Notes under the pieces: generated by a model
Databases searched by the model: none
Told to the model about the DNA's origin: nothing
What the model saw: only the letters and a program-made list of their open reading frames with translations
NCBI RefSeq assembly: GCF_008710705.1
Contig: NZ_VYRZ01000002.1
Location: forward strand, 62,001-126,000
Length of the DNA stretch: 64,000 nt
Direction: 5' to 3'
From: Microbacterium radiodurans
GTDB lineage: Bacteria; Actinomycetota; Actinomycetes; Actinomycetales; Microbacteriaceae
Program-made: the position numbers and the translations under genes
Part shown: positions 52,297 to 62,633 of the stretch, in pieces
How the letters are laid out: each line of letters opens with the position of its first letter
Position numbering within the stretch: the first letter of the stretch is position 1

Positions 52297-53652
52297 GTGG
52301 CCGCACGAATCACCGACAGTCAGCGTCGTGTCATGCACCGGGATGCGGGGGCGTCCGATCAGGACCTGCGCACCTACGTCCTCGACACCTCTGTTCTGCT
52401 GAGCGACCCGCGGGCGATGTTCCGTTTCGCGGAGCACTCCGTCGTCATCCCGGTCGTGGTGGTGACCGAGCTCGAGGGCAAGCGGCACGACCCCGAGATC
52501 GGCTACTTCGCACGGCAGGCGCTCCGCCACCTCGACGATCTCCGCGTCGAGCACGGGCGACTCGACTTCCCGGTCGAGGTCGGCGAGGGCGGGACGCTCC
52601 GCGTCGAGCTCACGAACACCGATCCCTCCGTGCTCCCGGCGGGGATGCGGCTGGGCGACAACGACACCCGCATCCTGGCGGTCGCGATGCACCTCGCACA
52701 GGAGGGGCAGCCGGTCACGGTCGTGTCGAAGGACCTCCCGATGCGGGTGAAGGCGGCGTCGCTCGGCATCACCGCCGAGGAGTACCTCGCCGAGCAGGCC
52801 GTCGACTCCGGCTGGACCGGCACCACCTCTCTCGCGCTCTCGGGCGACGAGATGAGCGATCTGTACGAGACCGAGGTCGGCACCAGCGAGCAGCTGCGCG
52901 GCGTGCCGGTCAACACCGGCCTCGTCATCCACTCCGAGCGGGGCTCGGCGCTCGGACGCGCTACCGGCGGAGAGGGGTTCCGGCTCGTCCGCGGCGATCG
53001 CGACGTCTTCGGTCTGCACGGCCGTTCGGCCGAACAGCGCATCGCGATCGACCTGCTCCTCGACCCGGAGGTCGGGATCGTCTCGCTCGGCGGACGGGCC
53101 GGCACCGGCAAGTCGGCGCTCGCCCTGTGCGCGGCGCTCGAATCGGTGCTCGAGCGCCAGCAGCAGAAGAAGATCATCGTCTTCCGGCCGCTGTTCGCCG
53201 TGGGCGGTCAGGAGCTCGGGTACCTTCCGGGCGACGCTCAGGAGAAGATGAACCCCTGGGGCCAGGCCATCTTCGACACGCTGGGATCGGTCGTCTCGGG
53301 CAACGTCGTCGAGGAGGTCATCGCGCGCGGCATCCTCGAGGTGCTGCCGCTCACGCACATCCGCGGACGCTCTCTGCACGACGCCTTCGTGATCGTCGAC
53401 GAGGCGCAGTCGCTCGAGCGGAACGTTCTCCTGACGGTCCTCAGCCGGATCGGGCAGAACTCGCGCGTCGTGCTCACCCACGACGTGGGTCAGCGCGACA
53501 ACCTCCGGGTCGGGCGGCACGACGGCGTCGCCTCGGTCATCGAGACGCTGAAGGGCCACGGACTTTTCGGACACGTGACCCTGACGCGCTCGGAGCGTTC
53601 CGCGATCGCCGCTCTCGTGACCGACCTGCTGGAGGCCGGCGAGCTCAGCTGA
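52297..53652 (+). CDS. phoH2: PhoH2-type PIN-PhoH ATPase
   Basis: This 451-residue protein joins an N-terminal PIN nuclease domain ([13 protein letters not shown], acidic cluster with LEGKR and GDNDTRIL) to a C-terminal PhoH ATPase (Walker [12 protein letters not shown], Walker B FVIVDEAQ). PhoH2 of mycobacteria is an RNA helicase and sequence-specific ribonuclease, paired there with a small antitoxin. I see no convincing antitoxin here. GTG 52297 is chosen because GGGGAG lies eight bases upstream; ATG 52333 is a shorter alternative. Confidence 0.9.
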   Translation: MAARITDSQRRVMHRDAGASDQDLRTYVLDTSVLLSDPRAMFRFAEHSVVIPVVVVTELEGKRHDPEIGYFARQALRHLDDLRVEHGRLDFPVEVGEGGTLRVELTNTDPSVLPAGMRLGDNDTRILAVAMHLAQEGQPVTVVSKDLPMRVKAASLGITAEEYLAEQAVDSGWTGTTSLALSGDEMSDLYETEVGTSEQLRGVPVNTGLVIHSERGSALGRATGGEGFRLVRGDRDVFGLHGRSAEQRIAIDLLLDPEVGIVSLGGRAGTGKSALALCAALESVLERQQQKKIIVFRPLFAVGGQELGYLPGDAQEKMNPWGQAIFDTLGSVVSGNVVEEVIARGILEVLPLTHIRGRSLHDAFVIVDEAQSLERNVLLTVLSRIGQNSRVVLTHDVGQRDNLRVGRHDGVASVIETLKGHGLFGHVTLTRSERSAIAALVTDLLEAGELS

Positions 53653-53685
53653 CGTCCGAGTCCTTCTGGCGTGCGGGGCGGGGGC

Positions 53686-54339
53686 TCACTCCCAGCGGTA
53701 GCCCTCGCCCCGGACCGTTACTATTCGCGCAGCGCCGACCTTCCCGCGGAGGTACCGGACGTACACGTCGACGACGTTCGACCCGGGATCGAAGTCGAGC
53801 TCCCAGACCCGCTTGAGGAGAACCTCTCGGCTCAGCACCTCGCCGGGGTGACGCAGGAACTGCTCCGCGAGGGCGAACTCGCGCGCCGAGAGGTCCACGT
53901 CGCGCCCGTTCACCGTCGCCCGGCGTGCCAGCATGTCGAGACTCACCCCGCCTCGGCTCAGCTGAGTGGTGGGCCCCGGGCTCTCGCGCAGACGCGATCT
54001 CACGCGAGCCATCAGCTCCGCCACCACGAACGGCTTCGGCACATAGTCGCTCGCACCGCCGTCGAGGGCGTCCACGGTGTCCTGCGTCGCCGTGCGGGCG
54101 GTCAGCATGACGACGGGGACCAGCGAGCCGGAGCGACGGATGCGGTGGAGCACCTCGAACCCGTCGATCCCCGGGAGCCCGACGTCGAGGAGCACGAGGT
54201 CGATGTCGCCATCGGCGAGCGTCTCGAGCGCGCTCTCGCCGTCCTCGCACGCGACGGGCTCGAGCCCTTCGGCGCGCAGTGCGCGTTCGAGGAGCGTGAT
54301 GATGTGGGGTTCGTCGTCGACGAGGAGTACCCGCGTCAT
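53686..54339 (-). CDS. OmpR-family response regulator (second system)
   Basis: This 217-residue regulator has the receiver phosphorylation site D52 (LLDVGLPGIDG), MLTART and PKPFV switch residues. A C-terminal winged helix covers LSAREFALAEQFLRHPGEVLSR to VRGEGYRW. ATG overlaps the upstream kinase stop by four bases, so kinase and regulator share one message with the kinase first. The target genes are unknown. Confidence 0.92.
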   Translation of the reverse strand: MTRVLLVDDEPHIITLLERALRAEGLEPVACEDGESALETLADGDIDLVLLDVGLPGIDGFEVLHRIRRSGSLVPVVMLTARTATQDTVDALDGGASDYVPKPFVVAELMARVRSRLRESPGPTTQLSRGGVSLDMLARRATVNGRDVDLSAREFALAEQFLRHPGEVLSREVLLKRVWELDFDPGSNVVDVYVRYLRGKVGAARIVTVRGEGYRWE

Positions 54340-55310
54340 CCGATCTCCTTTCGCTGCGTCACAACGTCATCGGCTCGGACCGGCGCCGGCAGGCGCGCGG
54401 TCGAGCGGAGCGGTATCTCGATCGTGAAGGTGGCCCCGCCACCCGGCGTGTCCGACACGGTGCACCGGCCGCCGTGCCCCTTCGCGATCGCGTCCACGAT
54501 CGCGAGGCCGAGGCCCGACCCGCCCGCCGAGCGACGCCGTCCGCCGCGGTCGAAACGGCGGAAGATCCGGTGGCGAGATGCCGGCGGGATGCCGGGTCCG
54601 TGGTCCCGGACCCAGAGCTGGGCGGCCCCCGCGTAGAGGCTGCTGCCGAGCTCGATCGCCGTGCCCTGGGGGGTGTGCTTCGCGGCGTTGTCGGCCAGCT
54701 GCAGCCACGCCTGCAGGAGGCGATCGCGGTCTCCCGGGATGAGCGTCTGCTCGGCGGGCTCGACCGCCCATTCGTGGCCCGGAATCATCGTCACGAGATC
54801 GGCGATCCGCTGCGTCAGGGCGTCGAGGTCCACGTCGTCGGTGAGGAATCGGTCGCCCTCCACCGACGCGAGCAGATCGATGTCGCCGATCAGGCGCGTC
54901 ATCCGATCGAGTTCGGACGTGCTGATCTCGCGTACCGTCGCCACGTCGTCGGGGTCGGCGGCATCCATCAGTTCGAGATGTCCGCGGACGATCGCGATCG
55001 GGGTCTTGAGCTCGTGGCGCACATCGTCGAGGAGGCGCCGCTGAGCCTCGATCGCCACGTCGGAGGCGTCCTGAGCCGGCGTCGGCTGATCGGCGGGCGC
55101 GAGCAGATGCCACCCGGCGAGCCAGACCGTGACCACCGTCGCGAGCGCCGTCAGTGCGAAGACGGCGACAGCGGCCCAGGGGAGCTCGCCGTCGACCAGC
55201 ACGAAGACGAGCAGGGCGCCGATCGCGGCGACGACGAATCCGGCGCACACGATCGCGAGGAGGATTCCCAACGATCGCGTGCGCCGGATCTCTGTCCGCG
55301 ACGGATTCAC
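54336..55310 (-). CDS. Sensor histidine kinase (second system)
   Basis: This compact 324-residue kinase has two membrane helices (about 13-39 and 44-68) with only a few external residues between them. The HisKA box DDVRHELKTPIAIVRG has H99. The HATPase domain shows NAAKHTP, DHGPGIPP and GGSGLGLAI. The lack of a periplasmic loop suggests sensing within the membrane or via a partner, as in intramembrane-sensing kinases. It also lacks a clear HAMP domain. Confidence 0.9.
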   Translation of the reverse strand: MNPSRTEIRRTRSLGILLAIVCAGFVVAAIGALLVFVLVDGELPWAAVAVFALTALATVVTVWLAGWHLLAPADQPTPAQDASDVAIEAQRRLLDDVRHELKTPIAIVRGHLELMDAADPDDVATVREISTSELDRMTRLIGDIDLLASVEGDRFLTDDVDLDALTQRIADLVTMIPGHEWAVEPAEQTLIPGDRDRLLQAWLQLADNAAKHTPQGTAIELGSSLYAGAAQLWVRDHGPGIPPASRHRIFRRFDRGGRRRSAGGSGLGLAIVDAIAKGHGGRCTVSDTPGGGATFTIEIPLRSTARLPAPVRADDVVTQRKEIG

Positions 55311-55320
55311 CCTCCGATTA

Positions 55321-56715
55321 TCAACCCGGGTGGGTCATCGAGAGGAGATCGAGCTTCTCGTCGAGCTGCGCCTCGGTCAGCTCGCCCCGCTCGATGTACC
55401 CGAGATCGATGACGGCGTCACGCACCGTGATGCCCTGCGCTACGGCGTGCTTGGCGATCTTGGCGGCGGCTTCGTAGCCGATCAGTTTGTTCAGCGGCGT
55501 GACGATCGAGGGGGACATGCCGGCGAAGGCGGCGGCCCGCTCGACGTTCGCCTCGAGACCGTCGATGGTCTTGTCGGCGAGGACGCGGACCGCGTTGGAG
55601 AGCAGACGGATGGACTCGAGCAGGGCCGTCCCCATCACCGGGATGGCGACGTTGAGCTCGAACGCCCCGGACGCGCCGGCCCAGGCGACCGTCGCATCGT
55701 TGCCGATGACGCGCGCCGAGACCATGAGCACGGCTTCGGGGACCACGGGGTTCACTTTGCCGGGCATGATCGACGAACCGGGCTGCAGATCGGGGATGTG
55801 CAGTTCGCCGAGACCGGTGTTCGGACCCGAGCCCATCCAGCGGATGTCGTTGTTGATCTTCGTCAGCGAGACGGCGATGGTGCGGAGGGCGCCGGATGCC
55901 TCCACGAGCGCGTCGCGGTTGGCCTGCGCCTCGAAGTGGTCCTTCGCCTCGGTGATGGGCAGCTCGGTCTCGGCCGCGAGGAGCTCGATGACCTTCTGCG
56001 GGAAGCCGACGGGCGTGTTGATGCCGGTGCCGACCGCCGTGCCGCCGAGCGGGACCTCGCCGACCCGAGGGAGGACCGACTGCACCCGCTCGATGCCCAG
56101 GCGGATCTGGCGCGCGTAGCCGCCGAACTCCTGTCCGAGAGTCACCGGGGTCGCGTCCATGAGGTGCGTGCGACCCGACTTCACGACGCTCCGCCATGCG
56201 TCCGCCTTCGTCTCCAGGGAGACGGCCAGGTGGTCGAGCGCGGGGATGAGGTCGTCGATGAGCGCCTGCGTCACCGCGATGTGCACCGAGGTCGGGAAGA
56301 CGTCGTTCGAGGACTGCGACGCGTTGACGTGGTCGTTCGGATGGACGGCGGCCCCGAGCGAGCGCGTCGCGAGGGTCGCGAGCACTTCGTTCATGTTCAT
56401 GTTCGACGAGGTGCCCGAACCGGTCTGATACGTGTCGACCGGGAAGTTCGCATCGTGGCGTCCCGTCACGACCTCGTCGGCGGCGGCCGCGATCGCGTCG
56501 GCGACGGCCGGGTCGAGCGTCCCGAGCGCCTTGTTGGCGAGCGCGGCGGCCTTCTTGATCCGCGCGAGGGCGGCGATCTGGCTCGATTCGAGACCCGAAC
56601 CCGAGATCGGGAAGTTCTCGACCGCGCGCTGCGTCTGCGCGGCGTAGAGCGCGTCGCGCGGGACGCGCACCTCGCCCATGGTGTCGTGCTCGATGCGGTA
56701 CTCGATCTCGGTCAC
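55321..56715 (-). CDS. fumC: Class II fumarate hydratase
   Basis: FumC interconverts fumarate and malate in the TCA cycle without an iron-sulfur cluster. The 464-residue protein shows [29 protein letters not shown], and the mobile catalytic loop [12 protein letters not shown]. The start is GTG with AGAAGGA upstream. It forms a homotetramer in other organisms. Confidence 0.96.
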   Translation of the reverse strand: MTEIEYRIEHDTMGEVRVPRDALYAAQTQRAVENFPISGSGLESSQIAALARIKKAAALANKALGTLDPAVADAIAAAADEVVTGRHDANFPVDTYQTGSGTSSNMNMNEVLATLATRSLGAAVHPNDHVNASQSSNDVFPTSVHIAVTQALIDDLIPALDHLAVSLETKADAWRSVVKSGRTHLMDATPVTLGQEFGGYARQIRLGIERVQSVLPRVGEVPLGGTAVGTGINTPVGFPQKVIELLAAETELPITEAKDHFEAQANRDALVEASGALRTIAVSLTKINNDIRWMGSGPNTGLGELHIPDLQPGSSIMPGKVNPVVPEAVLMVSARVIGNDATVAWAGASGAFELNVAIPVMGTALLESIRLLSNAVRVLADKTIDGLEANVERAAAFAGMSPSIVTPLNKLIGYEAAAKIAKHAVAQGITVRDAVIDLGYIERGELTEAQLDEKLDLLSMTHPG

Positions 56716-56742
56716 GTCGTTGTTCCTTCTCTCGGTGGGTCG

Positions 56743-57408
56743 TCAGGATGCGGCGTCGTCGACGGCGCCGCGGATGATCTGGGGAACCGCCTCGCCCTCG
56801 GCGAGACGGTAGTTGGCGCCGACGATGGCGACGCGTCCCTCCGTGACGGCGGTGCTGATCAGTTCGGAGGCGCGCAGGAGCTGGTCCACCGTGTCGCGGA
56901 GGTGCTCGCGTCCCACCGCCTCGGGGTCGACCGTCTCGGGACGCGTGCCGGGCTCGGAGGTGGAGCGGATGACGCTGCGCACGGCCGGGACGATCGGAGC
57001 GATCTGACGCCAGATGAGCGGCGGCAGCTCAGGGGCGTCGGCACCGGTGCTGTCGATCGCCGCGCGCACAGCGCCGCATGCGTCATGCGCGAGGACGACG
57101 ATGAGGGGGACGTTCAGCACGGCGACGGCGTACTCGAGGCTGCCGACGACCGAGTCGGAGACGACCTGACCGGCGTTCCGGATGACGAACAGGTCGCCCA
57201 GTCCCTCGTCGAAGATGATCTCCGCGGCCAGGCGCGAGTCGGAGCACCCGAACAGCGCGGCGCGGGGGTTCTGGACGGTCGCGGTCGCCTGACGCCGGTC
57301 GACGTCCTGACGGGGATGGCGCGGCGTGCCCCCGACGAAGCGGGCGTTGCCCGCCTTCATCTCCTCCCAGACATCCTGGGGGCTGGGGAGCTGACTGGTC
57401 TCGGTCAC
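56743..57408 (-). CDS. Beta-class carbonic anhydrase
   Basis: This enzyme interconverts CO2 and bicarbonate. The zinc ligands are seen in LFGCSDSRLAAE (Cys, Asp) and LAHDACGAVRAA (His, Cys). The 221-residue protein starts at GTG 57408 with GGAGGA five bases upstream; longer readings in the frame are not protein-like. It overlaps the DUF4245 gene by GTGA. Bicarbonate from it could serve Ppc. Confidence 0.92.
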   Translation of the reverse strand: MTETSQLPSPQDVWEEMKAGNARFVGGTPRHPRQDVDRRQATATVQNPRAALFGCSDSRLAAEIIFDEGLGDLFVIRNAGQVVSDSVVGSLEYAVAVLNVPLIVVLAHDACGAVRAAIDSTGADAPELPPLIWRQIAPIVPAVRSVIRSTSEPGTRPETVDPEAVGREHLRDTVDQLLRASELISTAVTEGRVAIVGANYRLAEGEAVPQIIRGAVDDAAS

Positions 57409-58046
57409 GGGGCTTCCTCCTGCATCTGACTGATCTGCTCGCTCAGGCCGCGCGCGGCTTCGCGGACCGTGTCGCCGCCGACCGCGCCGCCGCCGTAGAC
57501 GAGCACGGTGTCGGTACCGGCCCGTGCCGAGAGCGCGACCGAGATGTTGCCGGCGCGCGACGGGTCGGGAATGTCGAACACGTCCCACTCGACGCCGCCG
57601 ATCTCCTCGGTCCCTCCGACGCTCGCGCCGCTGACCTGGCGCGAAGCCCAGCCCTCGTCGGCGTCGAAGCCCTGATTGACGTTGATGTAGCCGTTCTCGG
57701 GTGCGTAGACGATCTCCCAGGCGCGAACGCTGTCGCCGGCGAGCTCGGCCTTATTGACGAGCCACTCGGCAGGAACCTGCGGGACGACGAGCTCGCGGTC
57801 GATCGAGCCCGAGATGTCGGCCGCGACGGCCGCGACGTCGATGCCTGGACGGGCGGGCGCCGTTCCTCGCGGCACCGCAAGGATGATGACGACGACGATG
57901 CCGATGGTCACGAGCAGGGCCGCGATGAGATTGCGGGTCGTCTGGCTCGAACGGTACACCCGCGAGGACTCGGCCTTGCGGGCTGCGGTCTCATCGGCGG
58001 TCTCGGGCCGGCCGAGCTCCGCGACGACGCGCGGTCCGCGGGCCAT
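57405..58046 (-). CDS. DUF4245 membrane-anchored protein
   Basis: This 213-residue actinobacterial protein has a basic cytosolic start and one membrane helix (about 39-60, LIAALLVTIGIVVVIILAV). An extracytoplasmic domain follows, with NKAELAGDSVRAWEIVY and GYINVNQGFDADEGW, recognised as DUF4245. Function is unknown. It sits between xseB and the carbonic anhydrase gene; all are linked by overlaps of one to four bases. Confidence 0.85.
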   Translation of the reverse strand: MARGPRVVAELGRPETADETAARKAESSRVYRSSQTTRNLIAALLVTIGIVVVIILAVPRGTAPARPGIDVAAVAADISGSIDRELVVPQVPAEWLVNKAELAGDSVRAWEIVYAPENGYINVNQGFDADEGWASRQVSGASVGGTEEIGGVEWDVFDIPDPSRAGNISVALSARAGTDTVLVYGGGAVGGDTVREAARGLSEQISQMQEEAP

Positions 58047-58288
58047 CAGTCGTCGCTCGCGCGCGCGGCGCGAGCTTCGTCGAGGCGGCGCTTAGCACCG
58101 AGGAGCCACTCTTCGCAGCGTGCGGCGAGATGCTCGCCGCGCGTCCACAGCGCGAGCGACTCCTCGAGCGTGGGCGCGCCCTGCTCGAGCTCGGAGACGA
58201 CGCGCACGAGCTCGTCACGGGCTTGCTCGAAGCTGAGGGTCGCGACGTCGGCGGCTGAGCCATCGGTCGACGAGGTCATGGTGTCCAT
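58046..58288 (-). CDS. xseB: Exonuclease VII small subunit
   Basis: XseB is the small helical subunit of exonuclease VII. The 80 residues include [20 protein letters not shown] and [22 protein letters not shown], the conserved coiled hairpin. ATG 58288 is one base after the xseA stop (TAGAATG), which fits re-initiation; an in-frame ATG at 58279 is an alternative. Its stop overlaps the DUF4245 start (TGATG). Confidence 0.92.
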   Translation of the reverse strand: MDTMTSSTDGSAADVATLSFEQARDELVRVVSELEQGAPTLEESLALWTRGEHLAARCEEWLLGAKRRLDEARAARASDD

Positions 58289-58289
58289 T

Positions 58290-59600
58290 CTAGAGCGGTC
58301 GTGCCGCGGCATCCGTTCCGCCGGTGGCGCCGCCGTCCTCGGGGATCTCGCCCTCGGACCGAGCGGTGAACGATCCGCGGGCGACGGTCACGACGACGGA
58401 CGCATCGGCGACGGCCTGCGCGGCGTCGCGCACGATGACGCCGTCGCCGAGATGCGCGATGGCGTACCCGCGATCGAGCGTCGCTCCCGGCGACAGGGCG
58501 CGAAGCGATGCGCGGAGCCGTCCGGTCTCGTTCTCGGCGGCGGTCAGTCGCCGGTTGAGGACCTCCCGGCAGCGCGCATCGAGCACGTGCAGCTCGTGTG
58601 CGCGCGTGGTCAGGAGCGACTCCGGATCCCGCAGAACCGGCCGCGATCGCAGCTGCTCGAGCTGCGCCAGATCGTGTGCGACGCGCTGCGTCAGACGTGT
58701 GCGGGCGCGCGAGCGCAGCTGCTCCACGACGGCGCGCTGCTCCACGACGTCGGGCACGACCCGTTTGGCGGCGTCGGTCGGCGTCGATGCGCGGAGGTCG
58801 GCGACGTCGTCGAGCAGCGGGTGATCGTTCTCGTGCCCGATGGCCGAGACGACGGGGGTGGTCGCGGCGGCGACGGCGCGCAGCAGCCGCTCGTCGCTGA
58901 ACCCGAGCAGGCTCTGCGGGTCGCCGCCACCGCGTGCGATGACGATGACGTCGACGTCCGGATCTGCGTCGAGAGCCTTCAGAGCGGCGATCGTCTCGGG
59001 AACGCACCGGTCGCCCTGCACGGCGGCGTGTACGGTCCGGAATTCGACATGGGGCCAGCGCAGCTCGGCGTTGCGGTGCACGTCGCGCTCGGCGTCGCTG
59101 CGCTCACCCGTGATCAGACCGATGTGGTGGGGGAGGAAGGGCAGTCGCCGTTTGCGCGCCGGATCGAACAGGCCCTCGGCGCGCAGCTGAGCCCGCAGCC
59201 GTTCGAGCTGCACGAGCTGATCGCCGAGCCCGGTCGGACGCATCGCCGAGACAGTGAACGAGAAGTCGCCGGTCTTGACGAAGAAGTCGCTCTTGACGCA
59301 GGCCACGACGCGGTCGCCCACCTGGGGGCTCGCACCGAGCCGCTGCAGCGTGCTCGACCACAGCCGGAACGACAGGGCCGCGTCGGCACTCGTGTCCTTG
59401 AGGCGACCGAACACGTGGCCGCCGCGCAGGTTCCACGACGTGATCTCTCCCTCGACCCAGACTGCGCTCCAGCGCTGGACGAAGTCGCGGATGGTCTCGT
59501 TGAGACGCGAGATCGAGGTCGGCGTCTGCGGCGACGATTCGCGAGGATGGACGGAGTCCGCGGGCGGCGCTTCGCCTGCGGCGGCCTCGAACGACGGCAT
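58290..59600 (-). CDS. xseA: Exonuclease VII large subunit
   Basis: XseA degrades single-stranded DNA together with XseB. The 436-residue protein opens with a disordered stretch and an OB-fold ([23 protein letters not shown]). The catalytic core follows, with [34 protein letters not shown] and [29 protein letters not shown] coiled-coil region ends in [10 protein letters not shown] 59600 has GAGGAG five bases upstream. It is divergent from ispH. Confidence 0.94.
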   Translation of the reverse strand: MPSFEAAAGEAPPADSVHPRESSPQTPTSISRLNETIRDFVQRWSAVWVEGEITSWNLRGGHVFGRLKDTSADAALSFRLWSSTLQRLGASPQVGDRVVACVKSDFFVKTGDFSFTVSAMRPTGLGDQLVQLERLRAQLRAEGLFDPARKRRLPFLPHHIGLITGERSDAERDVHRNAELRWPHVEFRTVHAAVQGDRCVPETIAALKALDADPDVDVIVIARGGGDPQSLLGFSDERLLRAVAAATTPVVSAIGHENDHPLLDDVADLRASTPTDAAKRVVPDVVEQRAVVEQLRSRARTRLTQRVAHDLAQLEQLRSRPVLRDPESLLTTRAHELHVLDARCREVLNRRLTAAENETGRLRASLRALSPGATLDRGYAIAHLGDGVIVRDAAQAVADASVVVTVARGSFTARSEGEIPEDGGATGGTDAAARPL

Positions 59601-59646
59601 GGGACTCCTCACGGCCGGTTCCGAGCGCCGCGGCGCACGCGCCTCG

Positions 59647-59652
59647 TAGACT
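59647..59652 (+). promoter_or_regulatory. -10 box for leaderless ispH mRNA
   Basis: TAGACT ends six bases before GTG 59659. An AGGA lies directly before the start but too close to serve as a usual ribosome-binding site. Confidence 0.5.
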
Positions 59653-59658
59653 TCAGGA

Positions 59659-60717
59659 GTGAGCACTTCCGCTGTCCGGCTGCCCGAGCCCCGCGTGCCG
59701 GGGCGCCACGGCCGTCTCCAGGATATCCCTGTGGGCGCCGGGAAACGGGTTCTGCTCGCAGCCCCCCGCGGGTACTGCGCCGGGGTCGACCGCGCGGTCG
59801 TCGCCGTCGAGAAGGCGCTCGAGCGCTTCGGCGCCCCGGTCTATGTGCGCAAGCAGATCGTGCACAACGTCCACGTCGTCCGCGAACTCGAAGCGCGCGG
59901 CGCCGTCTTCGTCGACGAGGTGGATGCCGTCCCGGCGGGCGCGCACGTCGTCTTCAGCGCCCACGGCGTCTCGCCCGCCGTCGTGTCGGCCGCGGCCGAC
60001 CGCGGCCTGCAGGCGATCGACGCCACCTGCCCGCTCGTCACCAAGGTGCACCGCGAGGCGGTGCGCTTCGCCCGCGATGAGCGCGAGATCCTCCTGATCG
60101 GTCACGAGGACCATGAAGAGGTCGAGGGCACCGCCGGCGAGGCGCCCGACCACATCACCGTCGTCACGTCTCCCGAGCACGCCGATGTCGTCGAGGTGCG
60201 GGATCCGTCGCGCGTCGTCTGGCTGTCGCAGACGACGCTCTCGGTCGACGAGACGATGGAGACGGTGCGCCGCCTGCGCGTCCGCTTCCCCGAACTCCAG
60301 GATCCGCCCTCCGACGACATCTGCTACGCCACGCAGAACCGTCAGGTCGCCATCAAGAAGATCGCGGCCGACTCCGACCTCGTCATCGTCGTCGGCTCGG
60401 CGAACTCGTCGAACAGCGTTCGTCTGGTCGAGGTCGCGCTCGAGTACGGCGCGCGCGCCGCCTATCGTGTCGACTACGCACACGAGATCGAGCAGCACTG
60501 GCTCGAGGGCGTCCGGACCGTGGGCGTCACGAGCGGAGCGTCGGTGCCCGAGGTGCTCGTCTCGGAGGTGCTCGCAGCCCTCGCGGACGCGGGCTACGGC
60601 GACGTGGCCGAGGTGCGGACGGCGGAAGAGGACCTGATGTTCTCGCTCCCGAAGGAGCTGCGCGGCGATGCCGCCGGGCTCGACGCACGCGGTCGCGGCG
60701 GGCGGACCCGCGCATGA
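59659..60717 (+). CDS. ispH: 4-hydroxy-3-methylbut-2-enyl diphosphate reductase
   Basis: IspH is the last step of the MEP pathway and yields IPP and DMAPP. Three cluster-ligating cysteines are visible: [23 protein letters not shown] and [11 protein letters not shown]. The catalytic Glu/Thr and [14 protein letters not shown] segment are present. The 352-residue protein starts at GTG and has a slightly longer N terminus than the core family. It overlaps the next gene by ATGA. ispE lies near the other end of the window. Confidence 0.95.
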   Translation: MSTSAVRLPEPRVPGRHGRLQDIPVGAGKRVLLAAPRGYCAGVDRAVVAVEKALERFGAPVYVRKQIVHNVHVVRELEARGAVFVDEVDAVPAGAHVVFSAHGVSPAVVSAAADRGLQAIDATCPLVTKVHREAVRFARDEREILLIGHEDHEEVEGTAGEAPDHITVVTSPEHADVVEVRDPSRVVWLSQTTLSVDETMETVRRLRVRFPELQDPPSDDICYATQNRQVAIKKIAADSDLVIVVGSANSSNSVRLVEVALEYGARAAYRVDYAHEIEQHWLEGVRTVGVTSGASVPEVLVSEVLAALADAGYGDVAEVRTAEEDLMFSLPKELRGDAAGLDARGRGGRTRA

Positions 60718-61298
60718 GCGACCGGGACGAGTCCGACGCCGCGCCGCGTCCACGTCCGCAGTACGGCGAGTACGCGACCCCCGAGGAGCAGCGCGCGCGG
60801 ATCGCCGGCACGACCGGCGAGGCGCCGCATCCCGATGTGGCACCGACCGCGGTCGTCGAGGTCGACGCCCGCGCCGACGCGTCGAGCGGGTTGCCCACGC
60901 CCCGCCCGACCACGGCGGCAGCGCGCCCGACCCGGACGGCCGACCGGATCATCACTATCGCGCTCCTCGCCTACGGGCTCGTCACCGTCATCGGCGCGAT
61001 CCCGCAGCTCGTCGACTTCGTCGGCTTCACCGACACGTGGATGCGCACCGCGGGCATCGACGCGACCCTCAGCGATCCAGCCGCCGGCCGCGCCTGGGGG
61101 ATCGCCGCCGCCATCGTCTACAGCATCGGATGGCTGCTCACGGCGGTGCTGACGTGGTGGTCGCTGTCCGCGCGCCGCCTGTCGTGGTGGATCCCGCTGG
61201 TCGGAGCGATCGTGACGTTCCTCATCGTCGGGATGCTGCTGACGGTGCCGCTCGTGACCGACTCGGGATTCATGGAAGGGTTCATGACGTCGCGCTGA
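60714..61298 (+). CDS. DUF6264-like membrane protein
   Basis: This 194-residue protein has a long hydrophilic N-terminal half rich in Pro and Ala (about 1-78) with [13 protein letters not shown]. Three helices follow ([59 protein letters not shown]). The layout matches proteins from Microbacteriaceae with the QYGEYAT motif. No function is known. It is translationally coupled to ispH. Confidence 0.78.
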   Translation: MSDRDESDAAPRPRPQYGEYATPEEQRARIAGTTGEAPHPDVAPTAVVEVDARADASSGLPTPRPTTAAARPTRTADRIITIALLAYGLVTVIGAIPQLVDFVGFTDTWMRTAGIDATLSDPAAGRAWGIAAAIVYSIGWLLTAVLTWWSLSARRLSWWIPLVGAIVTFLIVGMLLTVPLVTDSGFMEGFMTSR

Positions 61299-61328
61299 TC
61301 AGCGGACGCGCGTCGTCGCGGTAGAACG

Positions 61329-61373
61329 AAGAAACGCGGTTCGGACCCTGTCGGGTTCCGGACCGCGTTTCTT
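61329..61373. terminator. Terminator between ispH operon and fba
   Basis: Arms AAGAAACGCGGT (61329-61340) and ACCGCGTTTCTT (61362-61373) are perfectly complementary, with a partly paired centre. U/A-rich ends on both sides suit termination in both directions. Confidence 0.75.
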
Positions 61374-61378
61374 GTGGG

Positions 61379-61426
61379 AGTGCTGTTCGTCAGCTTCGCG
61401 AGAGTGCTGTTCGTCAGCTCCGCGAC
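61379..61426. repeat. 24-bp tandem duplication at the 3' end of fba
   Basis: Copies at 61379-61402 and 61403-61426 differ at two positions. The second covers the last codons and stop of fba; the first repeats them, stop codon included, in the same reading frame. Confidence 0.7.
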
Positions 61427-62442
61427 TGGCCGTGGGAGCCGAGCTGCTTCGTCGCCTCGACGACACGGGCGGCCATCGCCGACTCGGCCTTCTTGCCCCA
61501 GGCGCGCGGGTCGTAGGCCTTCTTGTTGCCCACCTCGCCGTCGACCTTCAGGACGCCGTCGTAGTTCTGGAACATGAAGCCGGCGACCGAGCGGGTGAAG
61601 GCGTACTGCGTGTCGGTGTCGATGTTCATCTTCACGACGCCGTTCGCGACCGCGAGTGCGATCTCCTCGTCGGTCGAACCGCTGCCGCCGTGGAACACGA
61701 GGTCGAGCGGCTTCTCACCGGTGCCGAACTTCGCGGCGATGCCGGCCTGGATCTCACCGAGCAGCTCGGGCTTGAGCTTGACGTTGCCCGGCTTGTAGAC
61801 GCCGTGCACGTTGCCGAACGTCAGCGCGGCGATCCAGCGGCCCTGGTCGCCGAGGCCGAGAGCCTCCACGACCTGCGCGACGTCACCGGTGGTGGTGTAG
61901 AGGGCATCGTTCGAACCCTCGTGCTGCACGCCGTCCTCTTCGCCGCCGACGACGCCGATCTCGACCTCGAGGATCGAGCGGATCGCCTTGATGCGGGGGA
62001 GGAGCTCCTTCGCGATCTCGATGTTCTCGGCCAACGGCACGGCCGAGCCGTCCCACATATGCGACTGGAAGATCGGCTGGCCGCCGTCCGCGACGGCCTG
62101 CTCGGACGCCCCGATGAGCGGAAGCAGGAAGTCCTCGAGGGCCGGCTTCGGGCAGTGGTCGGTGTGGAGCGCGACGGTCACGGGGTAGTTCTTCGCGACT
62201 TCGTGTGCGAACTTCGCGAAGGCGAGAGCGCCGGTGGCGCGGCCCTTCACCGTGTGACCGGCGAAGTAGTCGGCGCCGCCCGTGGTGACCTGGATGATGC
62301 CGTCGGAGCCGGCTTCGGTGAGGCCCTGCAGGACCGCGTTGATCGACTGCGAGCTGGCGGCGTTGATCGCGGGGTAGGCGAAACCGCCGGCCTTCGCACG
62401 ATCCAGCATCTCTGCGTACTGTTCGGGGGTGGCGATGGGCAT
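61414..62442 (-). CDS. fba: Class II fructose-bisphosphate aldolase
   Basis: This zinc enzyme splits or forms fructose-1,6-bisphosphate. The 342 residues show the metal site ALHTDHCPKPALEDFLLP, EIGVVGGEEDGVQ and FGNVHGVYKPGN. The phosphate loop reads LVFHGGSGSTDEEIALAV. GAGGAGC precedes the ATG, and GATAAAGT about 35 bases upstream is a likely -10. glpX, the next gene, is divergent and consumes the aldol product in gluconeogenesis. Confidence 0.96.
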   Translation of the reverse strand: MPIATPEQYAEMLDRAKAGGFAYPAINAASSQSINAVLQGLTEAGSDGIIQVTTGGADYFAGHTVKGRATGALAFAKFAHEVAKNYPVTVALHTDHCPKPALEDFLLPLIGASEQAVADGGQPIFQSHMWDGSAVPLAENIEIAKELLPRIKAIRSILEVEIGVVGGEEDGVQHEGSNDALYTTTGDVAQVVEALGLGDQGRWIAALTFGNVHGVYKPGNVKLKPELLGEIQAGIAAKFGTGEKPLDLVFHGGSGSTDEEIALAVANGVVKMNIDTDTQYAFTRSVAGFMFQNYDGVLKVDGEVGNKKAYDPRAWGKKAESAMAARVVEATKQLGSHGQSRS

Positions 62443-62620
62443 GAGCGCTCCTCAGATCGGCGGTGTTACCGGCATCCACTTTATCGAAGCGACGTCCTCG
62501 GGCCGCGGCCGGCTCCTGCGGTCCGCGAAAGGGTCCGGATGGTTGGGCTTAGCGTAAAGAATCGGGATTCCTTCGTCGGCTGACGCGGGCAAATCGGACG
62601 ATTCCGCATATCGTCGGACC

Positions 62621-62626
62621 TAAGCT
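62621..62626 (+). promoter_or_regulatory. -10 box for leaderless glpX mRNA
   Basis: TAAGCT ends seven bases before ATG 62634. Confidence 0.5.
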
Positions 62627-62633
62627 GAGCGGC

